64,000 nt of DNA from Centrapalus pauciflorus (lineage: Eukaryota; Streptophyta; Magnoliopsida; Asterales; Asteraceae): contig JAANYP010000187.1 of the NCBI GenBank assembly GCA_020465985.1, positions 309,168 to 373,167 of the forward strand, given 5' to 3'. Positions 11,075 through 23,000 of this stretch are shown piece after piece. A program made the position numbers and the translations under genes. The notes below the pieces were generated by a model. The model was not told where the DNA came from, did no database searches, and was given only the letters and a program-made list of their open reading frames with translations. The first letter of the stretch is position 1, and every line of letters begins with the position of its first letter.

Positions 11075-11716
11075 TGTAAGGTCTACCACTGCAAGATCTA
11101 TCTAGACGCGGATCCGTGAACGAGTGCGGAATCCTCGTTGACGGTTAGACGGACAACTCTCAACCACGAAACACGGAGACTATTAGACGCTGAACGAATG
11201 ACACACGAACGATCCTACGAACTAATTCTCTCCAAAACGGCACTCACCTAGCTGATAAACTCGAGATCGCCTTTAGCTTAATTCCTCATGAATTCTGCTA
11301 AAAGTCAACTAATGACTCGAGTCTATCCCTAATTATAGACCCTGATTCGAGTCTGATGTGGGCCAAACTCGAATCTGGCCCAAGGCCCATTCGAGTCTGT
11401 CCACAAGGACACTCTCGAATCTAGCCTTCATTCGAATCTAAGGCTACATTCGAATCTGTCACAGATTCGAATGTCTACCTTTGTGTAATTCGAATCTAGC
11501 CAAATCACTTAAACACTTAAGTGATGAAACTTATGTTTTACTTATGTTTGAGTTAATCTTTGACCTTTATGTTTGAACTTCTTGTAATATGTTACATCAA
11601 GTTCAAACACACAATCAATAACAGACAAACACATATAAACATATATATGCAAACACTCGTCAAAAACACAATGCAATATCAATTAGACTGCTATCGTCAC
11701 ACAGGATGTACCAACA
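11075..11716 (-). repeat. 5' LTR of copia element 1 (642 bp)
   Basis: Minus-strand sequence begins TGTTGGTACATCCTGTGTGACGA and ends CTTACA. It shares its first ~35 bases (ending at ATAGCAGTCTA) with the LTRs at 44343 and 49929. A likely TATA box TATAATT is at 11331-11337 on the minus strand, in the position of TATAATTAA in the LTR at 49929. Several TTCGAATCT words lie downstream of it. Confidence 0.88.
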
Positions 11717-11721
11717 CTTAA

Positions 11722-13520
11722 TTAAAATGAGTTTGCCCTGTGCAGTATTCCCATACGTAATACCGTGTGTTGAATATATATGCACCCGCTGTTAGCCGAC
11801 CCGAACTAACCCGAGTGGGGGACATGACTCCCAATAGATCTATCCACAATATATTCGCGCTTACAAATAAATGCAATTAACGGTTCATGATATAAGGGCT
11901 AACGGAACCACATGTGTAATACATAATAGAAATGAAGATATTTTCGTGTCCATATAAAAACGAAGCATGTATTTCATCCCCAAAACATAACAGTGTGAAA
12001 ATAGGGGCTATGAGAACTCACCGAGCGTGTGATGGTAAAAACTAGCGTAATGTGCTTTTTAGCGTAAAGGGACGGATGATGCACCGAGCGAGATTAACGG
12101 GTCCTAAATGATAATAAGTACTTAATATCTCTAATACATGATGATATATATATTTATAGAATTTTATGTCTTGAATCACCCAACATTACAAGTTTATAAA
12201 TAAAATTCGCTTAAAACGTCAAATTTATATATATAATTTTCCAGCTTTTTCGGAGGTTTTTCGGCCTACTTTGAGGCTATTTTTAACCAAGCTCCAAAAT
12301 ATTTTAGACTTTGGTTTTCCAGGACATTAAACTACTATATACAAAGGATTTTTAGAATCAAGAAAGGCCATTTTTCGAGATGTTTAGGTTGGTGAAAATG
12401 CTCGTTAAAAACCCTATGTTGGCCATTTTTGAGCTGTCAAACTTTCGGTTTCCCAAATAATTTCTGGAGGTCTTAAACTCCAAAATAAATTATGAAAAAT
12501 TCCAGATCTATAGTTAAGACATAGATCTAACTTTTGAGAATAGAATCAATTCATTTCGTTGAGTTATGAATTAGTTATGATTTCATGATATTAACATGTT
12601 TATAATGTGTTCATATATTCATAAACACATTTAAAGAAACAACTTATTATGAAACTTGTTGTTGTAGGTGATTATATATATTATGCAAGACTTATATAAA
12701 CATAAATGTATGATGAAATAAGCTAGTATTACTTACTTTGAAGTATTTAGAGTATGAAATTGAGAAGAAGTTGGAACTCTTGCAAGATTTGGACCAAGAA
12801 CACTTGAACTTCACCAAAAACACTTGAATTTCACCAAGAACACTTGAATGAAAATGTTTGTAGTGTGTGTATGTGTGGGATCCGGTTTTTAGAGAGAAAA
12901 AGAAGGGTTTTCGTGTGAATAATATGAAAGGGAAGCTCTCTATTTATAGGCAAAAGATGGAGGTTGAATTGATGGTGATAAGAGGGGTGGAGTGTAAGAT
13001 CTTCTTTGAATTGAAAGGAGGATGGTGTACAGGGATTTGATGTAGATATGTTGAGTAAAAAAAATATTTATCAAGTCCTTTATGTACCTCCTATGGGCAG
13101 ATTTTTCAAGATATTATCTTGTATTTTCATTTTTTTTATTTTTGTATAAATGTATTTAGAATGTATTCTTGTATTTCCCTTTTCTTGTAAATTTATAAAT
13201 ACTTTTGAATGCATTGTTTTAATGAATTGTTTTAGTCTTGCATAATTAATGTTAAGTAATTGTATTAGTGTATGATTAGTGTCACTAATCATAATTTAAT
13301 TATGTACTTAGTTGAATTAATCCCTCATGTCGTACATTGATCGGATTAATTGATTTCCCGATTCATCGTACCGATGAATTTGATTCTAATTGAGTTGAAT
13401 TTTCTAATAAACCGTGTTAATCACTTGATTAATTTCTAATGACCACTGATTAGGCTATTATTGACTATGAAATACATATTGGGTCATCGTTGCTAACCTG
13501 GTTTAGTGCCGGATGTTACA
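11722..13520 (-). repeat. Ty3/gypsy-type LTR, minus orientation, interrupted by copia element 1
   Basis: Read on the minus strand it starts TGTAACATCCGGCACTAAACC at 13520, the same style as the gypsy LTRs at 24333 and 31401 (TGTAACATCC). A TATA box TATAAATAG is near 12945 and it ends at the element 1 insertion. A diverged relative is at 39206-39884, where minus-strand TATAACAACCGGCAC and a TATAAATAG are visible. No internal coding sequence of its own is present, so it may be a solo LTR or the edge of an element lying to the left. It holds no gene. Confidence 0.65.
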
Positions 13521-13616
13521 GTTGATGTAAATCGTTTTGATAACTTTATGTTACATATAACTAAATTGATTTGTTTCTTGAATATGGATAAATTATAACT
13601 TGATATTAAATTGTAG

Positions 13617-13899
13617 TGCAACCAACAAACGGCCGGCTGGGAGTGTGGTTATTATGTGATGCGTTGGATTCATGAATTCATGATTCATGGACAATATGAT
13701 TTTTCCCAAAACAGTAAGTACTTGATATTTTAGAGTGTTGTCTTTATGGGTAAACCATATCATTTGTTTAAACATCTTTTATTTTAATTTGTATATATAG
13801 CTTCCTTGGAAGAACCTAAAGCGTTTTAGGTCGATTGAGTTGGATAACATTGTTGATGTTTGGCTTCAACATTTTTTGGCTGTCTCTTTGCAAAGTTGA
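13617..13899 (+). pseudogene. Ulp1-like (C48) cysteine protease, last two exons
   Basis: Exon 13617-13713 follows an AG and precedes GTAAGT. It encodes a peptide with a Gln pair, then WECGYYVMRW, the Gln/Cys part of the Ulp1/SENP catalytic site (Cys codon TGT at 13644-13646). A second stretch, 13801-13899, follows a polypyrimidine ATATAG and encodes PWKNLKRFRSIELDNIVDVW before a TGA. The reading phases of the two pieces do not agree across the apparent intron, so an indel or a different splice site is needed. The His and Asp parts of the catalytic triad would be upstream of 13521 and are not in the window. Proteins of this type in plant transposons are thought to be deSUMOylase-related; here it is a remnant. 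Confidence 0.55.
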
Positions 13900-14070
13900 T
13901 AAGGTATGTTTTTCTTTTCATTTAGCCAAATGGTGACGAAATAAATTATTGCAAAGTTAAAAAAGGTTGGTTGTTTGTATAACTACGCAAGATACCAATG
14001 AATTTAAGGTATATTTAACTCTTACTAATTAGTAGTAATGTGTTACATAGAGTCTTGTTAGTACTAATTT

Positions 14071-14283
14071 TTGTATATGTGTTTTGAAGATTAATTTATT
14101 GTTGGTTTATGTGTTTTGAAGATTAGTTTATTGTTGGTTTATGTGTTTTGAAGATTAGCTTTTGTATATGTGTTTTGAAGATTAGTTTATCGTTGGTTTA
14201 TGTGTTTTGAAGATTAGTTTATTGTTGGTGACAAAATAAATTGGTATATGTGTTTTGAAGATTAGTTTATTGTTGGTTGTTTG
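14071..14283. repeat. Minisatellite with unit ATGTGTTTTGAAGATTA...
   Basis: Six imperfect copies of TATGTGTTTTGAAGATTAGTT plus TATTGTTGGTT follow one another with spacing of roughly 30-45 bp. One copy is interrupted by GACAAAATAAATTG. It lies in the noncoding part of the CACTA remnant. Confidence 0.8.
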
Positions 14284-14469
14284 TATAACAAGCTTATGTA
14301 ACTACAAAACATGGATTCAAAATGTTATTGTCTTGATGGGATTAGTAATTATAACGTTTAGGAACATACTTGGGTTAGTTGCCATCTTGATGGATAGAGA
14401 TTTTAGTTTTTAAAATTTAATTTTATGGTATTTGTAGACTTTATTCTTTTGTGTTACATTATATCATTT

Positions 14470-15569
14470 TGTTAGACACAAAAAGGCCTCAATCAAACCC
14501 GTTCTATATCATAGGGGGAGATTATTAATCAAACATGTTTGCTACACTTAAAGGTATAATTTAAGGCCTCTTAATGCCTTACTGAAACCTGAAAAGTGAT
14601 TTGCAATATAAGCCCAAAGCTGCTCACCATGTTGCATTTGTTGTAAATAAGGCAGATTGCCCAAGCTATTCTAATCTGTTGGATAGGCTGGACATAAGTT
14701 GTCTACGCTGCTCATACCTGTTGAGCAACTTGGACCAATACTAAGTGTTTTGGTCTTTGTGAACATGTTATACACTTTATGGAATATATTTCCATGTCAT
14801 TATGTAATGTCTTGAACGTGAAGATCAGTTTACAAGTCGAAGACAAAGTGGAAAATCAGAAGCTGCTTACACTGCCCAAGCTGTTTTGATACATGAGGAC
14901 AAAGTGGATATTTGAAATGGGTGACAGACCATTTCTTATATCAAAATCTCTATAGCAGAAGAAGAAAGGATTAAAGTTGACATTCCTCTTTAAGGTAAAG
15001 TAGTCTGCAATAGAGACAAAATGAAAATGACATAGATTCTGCTACATAGGGACAAATATTGTTTTGTCAGAATGTGAAGAAAAGTAGTTTTGTATTTTTG
15101 GAAACGCACTCTATTATCTCTACAACCAATGAGGAAGTTTCACCAGTATTCTCTGGGAGAGTTTAAAAGGAAGCTTCTAAGGAATGTGAGATAACCAAGA
15201 GAGAAATATCCAGAATGTGCAAAAGAATTGTGTTTTCATGCATGCAAGGTCTGCTTAGAAAAGAATAATAGAGTGTGTCCAAGCTGTTCTTGTTCAAGCT
15301 GTCTGTCTGTCTTGTAAAAACAATGAGTGCTTCTTAGTGAGTGCATTCATTATTTCTAGTTTGATTGTGTCATAGATTAGTTGTAAATCCGTTGTTTCTA
15401 TCATCTCAGTTTGAACCATTCCGCTGTTCAAACTTGTTTGTAATTAACATTTGTTGATATGTACATACAAACATTGAGAAAGTGTGTTGAAATTTTAAAT
15501 ATCTGTATTCACCCCCCCCCCCCTCTACAGCTTACAACAACATACTTGGGAAACCTTTTGGGACCTACA
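14470..15569 (+). repeat. 5' LTR of copia element C (1100 bp)
   Basis: Starts TGTTAGACACAAAAAGGCCTC and ends GGGACCTACA. Compared with the 3' LTR it has TTTAAAA at 15162-15168 where the other has TATAAAA, and it keeps about 115 bases near 15312-15430 that the 3' LTR lacks. A run of 12 C precedes its last 50 bases. A polypurine-like ATAGGGGGAGAT occurs within it near 14511. Confidence 0.9.
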
Positions 15570-15571
15570 TC

Positions 15572-15584
15572 TGGTATCAGAGTA
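15572..15584 (+). promoter_or_regulatory. Primer binding site of copia element C
   Basis: TGGTATCAGAGTA starts two bases after the LTR end. It matches the initiator-Met tRNA primer site of plant copia elements with a late mismatch. Confidence 0.85.
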
Positions 15585-15635
15585 GTTCAGAGTCTGTGTT
15601 AACTCTAGGTCTCTCACATCTCCCTATTTCCCATA

Positions 15636-18420
15636 ATGAACAACAGTTCTGCCAACTCCTCTTCTTACTATGACAATGGGTCAATGGCAAATTCTCCAAA
15701 GTTCAATCATCAGAAATTTTCTGGTTGGAAATGCAGAATGATGATCTATCTAGCGAATCTGGATGTACAACTACCAGAAATAGTGGTGGAAGGTCCCTAT
15801 GTGCCAACTTCTGTCACTAATATCACTCCGGATGCTGAAGGAGCTGTTCATGAAATCAGGACCTTTTCAAAGGCAAAAGCTCAATGTTCTGATGAAGACA
15901 AACGTTTGGTTGCCATTGATGCAAAGGCCAGGAACAACCTTGTTATCTCTCTACCTGATGATTTGTTCAAATATGTTGAGAAGATGAAGACTGCAAAAGA
16001 AACGTGGGATACTTTGTGTACTGTCTATGATGGCCCCACTATCACACTGGACAACAATCAACAATCTTGTTAGACAGTATGAATTTTCATTTGCAAAGCC
16101 AAAGGAGACTCACACTGAAACCTATACCAGGTTCACTACCTTAATAAATGATCTCAAAGCCGTTGGGATTACTAAAGACAGCTTAACTCTGGTTAACAAA
16201 TTTTTGGACATACTGCCTGAGAAATGGAATTACTTCTCTACTATCCTCAGAAACTGAGGCACCATCAGAGGCATGGATCTTGTAAATATCTATGGATCCT
16301 TGTTGAATGATGAACAGTCAAGGCAACAAAAGAGAAATGCCTTGGAGTTGACCAAAAGAGGTGCAGCCTTAGTGGCCAGCGTGAGACAACCAGTTAATCA
16401 GGTGTGTGATGTGTTCATACAAGCTGATCAACAGGCTGATGATGAAATGGAGGAAATGTCTGAGGAAGAGGACTGTGAAGATCTTACTGAGTTTGATGAT
16501 GAGCAAATGATTGCTATGCTTGTCAGAAAATTCAATAAGAAAAGGTTTGTGGTAAAATGCTGCAAAAGAAATCAGGTGTCATAAAAAAGAAGGCATTTGA
16601 CAAAACTAATGTTGAGTGCTTTAAATGTGGCAAATCTAGCTATATAGCTGCTGACTGTGTGTCTAAAGGTGTTGGCTCTTCCTCCAAACTATACAAGACA
16701 AACAAAGATGATGGCTACAGGGTTAAGTACCTAATGGCCATGGCAAAGCTGAAAAAGTTAGAAGACTTTGTGGCTTCTAACTAGCAGAAGGGACTTATCG
16801 CCGAAACCTATGACTTGGAGGAGTCTGATTCATCATCTGATGAAGAAGACAACAACTGTCTGGTGGCTAATTTTGATGCCCCCTCAACAAGTAACTTCAA
16901 TAGGACCTAGCTGAAGCCCTAAGCTGCTTGGAGAACTGGAATCCCACCATGATGTATTAGGTGCAAAAATTTAGGTATTACATTTCCGAAGAAAAGGTTA
17001 AAATGTTTGAATATTTACTTGTAGACTTAAAAGCTGCTGTTGAGAAGTATGATGTTTTGAAGTCTGAGATCTCTAAGCTAAAATCTGATCTTGAAATCAA
17101 ATCTAATGAACTGAACCGTTTTCATAAGTTTAAAAACTGAACTTGATGAAGTAAAACACATCAACATCATTTTATTAGAAGAAAAGAGAGAAACAGGCTC
17201 AAAGCATGCTAAGCTTCAAAAAAATGTTGACTCTTGGTGCCATTCAGCTAAGAGAGTCATTCAATGTATCAATCAGTATATTCCTGCTCAAATCCAAGTC
17301 TATCTTGGAGGAGATGTTGATACAACAACTTCTATTATTAAGATTAAAAATCTGGAAAAAGACGTGTCCTCTCTTGGTGAGCTTCCAAAGACTTTTATCC
17401 AAAAAGTAAATGGAAAGCTGGTCTCAACAAACAGGTTTGTCAGGCCTCAAAACACTGACAGTTTGTGTGAAAACGCTACGGAGTCTGATGATGGAATGTG
17501 TTCTCCATCAAATCTTCCCGTTAAGTGCTTAACCAATTCACATAAACAAAAGAATGGAAAACAAGCTAAAACTGCAGCTTTGGGCACTAAATATGTCAAC
17601 CTGACAAGTTTTTGATCTAAAGCCTGACAAGTTCTTGATCTAAAGCGGATGGCAAGAAATCTGTTAATGCATTCAATGCTAAACATTCTGAGAAAAAGTT
17701 TTCAAAAGGGAAGCAGCCTGCATCCAACAAGGGTAAGTCTCATGTTGGAAGCAAATCTGCTGTGATTTCAGAAAAGTTTTTAAATCATAGTGGAAAGCTG
17801 GTTATAAATGAAAGAAAATATTTTGTTAAAACTAGAAGTGATGATCACAATAATAGGCAACAGTCATCACATCTCAGCAAAGGCAAAGGTAAAGTCAGTG
17901 CCTAAGCTGAGAAAATTGAAAATAAGTTTTACAACCTGTGATAATACAGAAAACAGTTAAGCTGCCCGTATTTGATATATGTCCTCCTAAAAAGAGGAAA
18001 GAGGAAATAGGCAAAGCTGTAGCTGTTGAACCTATCACAAAACCTGTTAACTCCTGTAAAACTAGTGGTAAGTTTGCTAAACCTGTTGAGAAGTCTAACA
18101 GAGATAATCCAGAATGTGTTTCTGCAGGCACTTCTTCCAAAAAGTCTAAAAGGAGAAAATGCTACAATGTGGAAAGAAGACTCATATGGCCAAGGATTGT
18201 CCTGAAACTAGGGACATAAGGCCTGCTGACACTGCTAGTTCTAACATTTCAAAAACCAGCAGTGTTAGAAGTAACATTGTCATTGAGGAGAGTATCTCAG
18301 CTGATACAATCCAAATAGGAAATATTAGTGTAGATCTTAGTGGTCCATCAACAAATATTGATGAAGAAGAAGAACTCATTCTTATGATGAGTTCCCCTAA
18401 AAAACTAATATCTTCCTATG
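15636..18420 (+). pseudogene. gag: gag of copia element C, multiply frameshifted
   Basis: The ATG at 15636 opens a capsid-like region with FSGWKCRMMIYL and later KETWDTLCTVYDG. A frameshift occurs near 16045, an in-frame TGA near 16255, then further shifts. Zinc knuckles are seen in two places. One is CFKCGKSSYIAADC (about 16620-16660), in which the His is replaced. A later one near 18160-18200 keeps CGKKTHMAKDC, but its leading CYN... is in another frame. Acidic, Lys-rich and coiled-coil-like pieces lie between (16440-17420). The order and size agree with a large Sirevirus-type gag. It cannot make a full protein as it stands. Confidence 0.75.
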
Positions 18421-20078
18421 TCACTCTGTAGGTTAAACAACCAAGCCAGGTTTGGTACATGGACCGTGGCTGCTCTGGCCACATGACTGGTTGCAAAGAT
18501 TTGCTGAGTGATCTCAAGCCTAAAAAAGGCCCAAGAGTCACCTTTGGTGACAATGTCGAGGATCCACTAAAGGATATGGAATCCTTCAAGCTGGTGCAGC
18601 AATTTTCAACAGAGTGGCCTATGTGTCTGAGCTGAAACATAATCTTGTAAGCATTAGTCAACTTTGTGATGCTGGCAACATGGTAAACTTTGATGAGCAC
18701 CTGGGTACATATTGGATTCCCAAGGAAAAGTTGTGTTGTGTGCACAAAGGAAGAAAGGTGTATATGTTGTGGACATGAAATCTGCTGATCTAACAATTGA
18801 AACCTGCTTCATCTCAAGAAGCAATGCAGATCTCAACTGATTATGGCACAAAAGGCTATCACACCTGAACTTCAAGAACATTAACAAACTCTGTAAGAAA
18901 TTGTTAGTAACAGGTTTGCCTTCTATAACTTATGTTAAGGATAAACTCTGCACAACTTGTGAAAAGGGTAAGCAAAGAAATCCTCTTTTAAATTAAGCAT
19001 AATTTCTCTATTGACACTCCTCTCTTCTTAATCCACATGGACTTGTTTGGACCTGTTAGTGTCTCAAGTCTAGGAGGTAGAATATTCACTCTACTAATGG
19101 TTGATGAGTTCTCCAGGTACACATGGTTGATCTTTCTAAAGACCAAAGGAGAGGCTTCCAGAGGAATTATTGGATTTATCAAGAAGATGGAAGTTCTAAA
19201 CTCTACCCAAGTCAAGAAGCTTAGAAGTGAACATGATACTGAATTCAAAAACAGTACTCTTGAGGATTTCTGTGAGGAAAGAGGAATTTCTCAAAACTTC
19301 TCAGCTGTAAGAACTCCTCAGCAAAATGTAGTTGCTGAAAGGAGGAACATAACTATCATTGAAGCTTCTAGAACCATGCTGTGTGCATCAGATTTGCCTT
19401 CGTCATTTTGGGCTGAAGCTGATAATACTGCCTGCATCACTCAAAACAGATCCTTAGTGGTGAAAAGGTTCAATAAGACTCCTTATGAATTGCCTTAACG
19501 GAAGGAAGCCAACTATACGTTATTTCCATGTGTTTGGATGTCCCTGTTTCATTTTGAATCAAAGGGACCAGCTGGCAAAATTTGAACTCAAAGCTGATGA
19601 AGGTGTGTTTTTTCCATATTCAGCGGTTTCTAAAGCCTACAGACTATACAACCACAAAAGAAAGGTGATAGATGAATCTATCAATGTCACATTTGAGGAG
19701 TCCATAAATGCTTTTACCAAAGTTGTTCCTGAATCAGTTTTAGGAGAATTCAACTTTGATGATCCTATGAATTCTAACACTGAAAACAATGACTCAAAAA
19801 CTTCCACATCACCCAGAGTGGAACCTGTTAACCACAATCGACATGATGATGATTATGTTGGTACACCCTCTGTGAACAAGTCAACTGATATAGTCAATGT
19901 ACCATGTCCAGAACCTATCAATGCTGATTTTCCTGATTCCTCTACTGATGTGTTCAACAACAATGGCTCATCCTCAACAAGCGAACAGGCTCAAGAAGTC
20001 AGTGTGTCTGATAATCTTGAAAGCTGTTCTGCTAGACCTAATAAGAATGAAGCTAAATCAGAAGAATCTTCATTGAAC
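18421..20078 (+). pseudogene. pol: Protease-integrase part of copia element C pol, truncated
   Basis: The protease motif appears as YMDRGCSGHMTG near 18455-18490; the usual catalytic D-S-G is D-R-G. Pre-integrase zinc finger pieces (LWHKRLSHLNF, then CTTCEKGKQ) are around 18838-18975. The integrase core at 19037-19495 keeps the first Asp (MDLFGP) and the Glu (VVAERRN), but the second Asp site reads RSEHDTEF, so Asp is replaced by Glu. A frameshift near 19490 leads into the integrase-RT linker (FHVFGCPCFILNQRDQL and onward). Copia sequence ends about 20078, where it passes in frame into gypsy gag. RT is absent. Confidence 0.82.
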
Positions 20079-23000
20079 ATGATCCGATTCGCTACTGCCA
20101 TGTTCACCAAAGACGCAATAATGTGGTGGAACTCGATGGTGAATGCGTTAACCTTGGAAAGAGTATCTGTTATGACATGGGCTGAGTTTACTGATATCTT
20201 CACTCAGCAGTATTGCCCGGCCGATGAGCGCCGAAGATTGGAGGCTAAATTTATGACGCTGATTCAGGGGACTAAGTCTGTGTCCCAGTATGCCGTAGAG
20301 TTTACGAGGCTGAGTTTGTTCGCGCCTCATCAAGTGGATACCGAGGAAAGGAAAGTGACCAGGTTTGAGGCTGGTCTTGATTTGGAGATTCGAAGGGTGA
20401 TGAGCAACGTACGCTACCCCACATTTGCTGGTTTACTGGAAGCCGCCAGGAATGTGGAACAGATCTTGGGTATGTCGGGATACGTGATGGGGTCCGCTGC
20501 TGCTTCAGTCAACCCAACTCAACCTTCACCACCGAAACGCCAACGCGAAGGAGGTTATTCTGGTTCTTCACGATCATCGCAGTACTCGCCGCAACAGTCC
20601 TTCCGTCGACAGTCTAGTTCTTCCGGTCGTGCTCGTGCATACTCTTTCAACACCGAGCCACAGTATTGTAACAAGTGTCATCTGGAACACTTCGGCAAGT
20701 GCACCAACGGGCGTGCGTGTTTTTGCTGCGGAGAGTTGGGCCACTTTCAAAATCAATGCCCACGGAGATCTGATGCTTGCCATAAGTGTGGGGTATGGGG
20801 GCACTATTGTCGGAATTGTCGAAAGAATGCTCCAGCAGTTGCTGCTCCAACATCAACACGATCTTCAGGAGGTTCAAGCGGTGGTTCAGTTAACCGAGGT
20901 CGGGGTCAGTCGCAAAGGGCACCAGCTCGTGCCTTTCAAATCACTACAGAGGAGGCTAGGGAAAACCCGGAGGTGGTCACGGGTATGTTTATTGTAAACT
21001 CTTTACCTGCAAGAGTATTATTTGACTCGGGTGCCAATAGATCGTTTGTATCTACTATGTTTGCACAACAACTTGCCATGCCTTTGTCTAAGCTATCTGC
21101 TGTAATAGATATTGAAACTGCTAGCAACACCTTAGTCAAAGTAGATCATGCTTATCGTAACTGCACTTTAGTGATTGAAGATGTAGTCTTCAATCTGGAC
21201 TTGATTCCGATAGACTTCAGTGAATTTGATGTGATAATCGGGATGGATTGGTTAATTGAGAATGAAGCTCACATAGTATGTAAGAAGCGAATGATAAAGA
21301 TAACTACTCCAGAGGGGCGTGAGATCTGTATTTATGGGGATAGGAGAAGTGGGGATCTGTGTTTGTTGACTGTTGCAAAAGCTCAAAAGCTTGTTGCAAA
21401 GGGATGTGACGCCTACCTGGCATATGCTATAGATGCCAAGGCTGAGAAGAAGACGTTGGCCGATGTGCCTGTTGTTTCACAATTCCCGGATGTGTTTCCG
21501 GAAGACTTGTCTGGCATGCCGCCTGAGAGACAAGTGGAATTTAGAATTGATCTGATCCCTGGAGCTGCACCGGTAGCTCGTTCTCCTTATCGCCTTGCCC
21601 CAACCGAGATGAAAGAGATGATGACACAACTCCAGGAGTTGTTGGACAAGGGTTTTATTCGACCAAGTTCATCGCCTTGGGGAGCCCCTGTTTTGTTTGT
21701 GAAAAAGAAGGATGGTACAATGCGAATGTGCATTGATTACCGGGAGTTGAATAAACTGACTGTTAAGAACAAGTATCCGCTGCCGAGGATAGACGATTTG
21801 TTTGATCAATTACATGGGGCGAGTGTCTTTTCTAAGATTGACTTGAGGTCGGGATATCATCAGTTAAAAGTTAGAGAGGAAGATGTGCCTAAGACAGCTT
21901 TTAGGACACGTTACGGGCATTACGAGTTTCTGGTCATGCCTTTTGGGTTGGCCAATGCCCCGGCTGTTTTTATGGATTTAATGAACCGAGTTTGTAGACC
22001 GATGTTAGATAAGTCGGTGATTGTGTTCATCGACGATATTCTGGTGTATTCAAAGTCTGAGGCTGAACATGCTGATCATTTAAGGGAATTGCTGGAACTG
22101 CTAAGAAAAGAGAAGTTGTATGCCAAGTTCTCAAAATGTAAGTTTTGGCTACAACAGATTCAGTTTTTAGGGCATGTGATATCGGGGGCCGGAATTTCTG
22201 TAGATCCAGCCAAAGTAGAAGCGGTGAGAAATTGGGAGTCGCCTCGTTCAGCTACGGAAGTCAGAAGTTTTCTGGGGTTGGCGGGCTACTATAGGAGATT
22301 TATAAAGGACTTTTCGAAAATTGCCGTTCCTTTGACGGTGTTGACGAAGAAGAATGCACCGTTTGTATGGGAAACTGTGCAGCAAGAAGCATTTGAGATC
22401 TTGAAGAAAACGCTTAGCGAAGCACCGATACTTGCTCTACCGGAGGGCAATGAGGATTTTGTAGTTTACACTGATGCTTCAAGACTGGGGTTAGGCGCTG
22501 TGCTGATGCAGCGAGGGAAGGTTATTGCTTATGCTTCGAGACAGTTAAAGCAACACGAGAAGAATTATTCAACTCATGACTTGGAGTTGACTGCAGTTAC
22601 GTTTGCGTTAAAATTGAGGAGGCACTATCTATATGGGACTAAGTGTCAGTTATACACGGATCATAAGAGCCTGAAATACATTTTCAGCCAGAAAGAACTT
22701 AACATGAGACAGAGACGTTCGATGGAGCTAATAAAGGATTATGACTGTGAAATCCTTTACCATCCTGGAAAGGCTAACGTGGTAGCCGATGCTTTGAGTC
22801 GCAAAGCATATGCCAAGGATTGCTGTTACATGTTGACATCTACTATGTTAACATCCACTATTATTGATGATGTCAAGGCCGCTCAAGAGGAAGCCTTGAA
22901 AGACGAGAATGTTGGTGCTGAAGATATAAGAGCACGGATTAAGGATATGGAAACAAGTGAATTGGGTTTGAAAGGTATATATGGGAGAATCTGGGTGCCA

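Larger units (their letters stand above)
1..11716 (-). mobile_element. Ty1/copia LTR retrotransposon, Sirevirus-type (element 1), 3' LTR outside window
   Basis: Reading leftward on the minus strand, the order is 5' LTR (11716-11075), primer site, leader, gag, pol, a 2.2-kb spacer and an accessory ORF that runs off the left edge. Domain order protease-integrase-RT-RNase H places it in Ty1/copia. The large gag with two zinc knuckles and the extra ORF after pol match the Sirevirus plan as known from plants. The five bases outside the LTR (CTTAA, 11717-11721) are the candidate target duplication, but the partner copy is off-window. It is inserted in an LTR of a Ty3/gypsy element. Pol is open throughout; gag carries a frameshift and a stop, and the accessory ORF carries one stop. 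Confidence 0.9.
13521..14469 (+). mobile_element. 3' part of a CACTA-type DNA transposon (left fragment)
   Basis: This stretch encodes the last exons of a Ulp1-like cysteine protease, a protein commonly carried by plant CACTA elements. The matching right fragment (38605-39202) carries subterminal repeats and the terminus. The two were separated by copia element C, whose CATTT duplication (14465-14469 and 38605-38609) lies exactly at the break. The left limit is the gypsy LTR ending at 13520. Confidence 0.6.
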
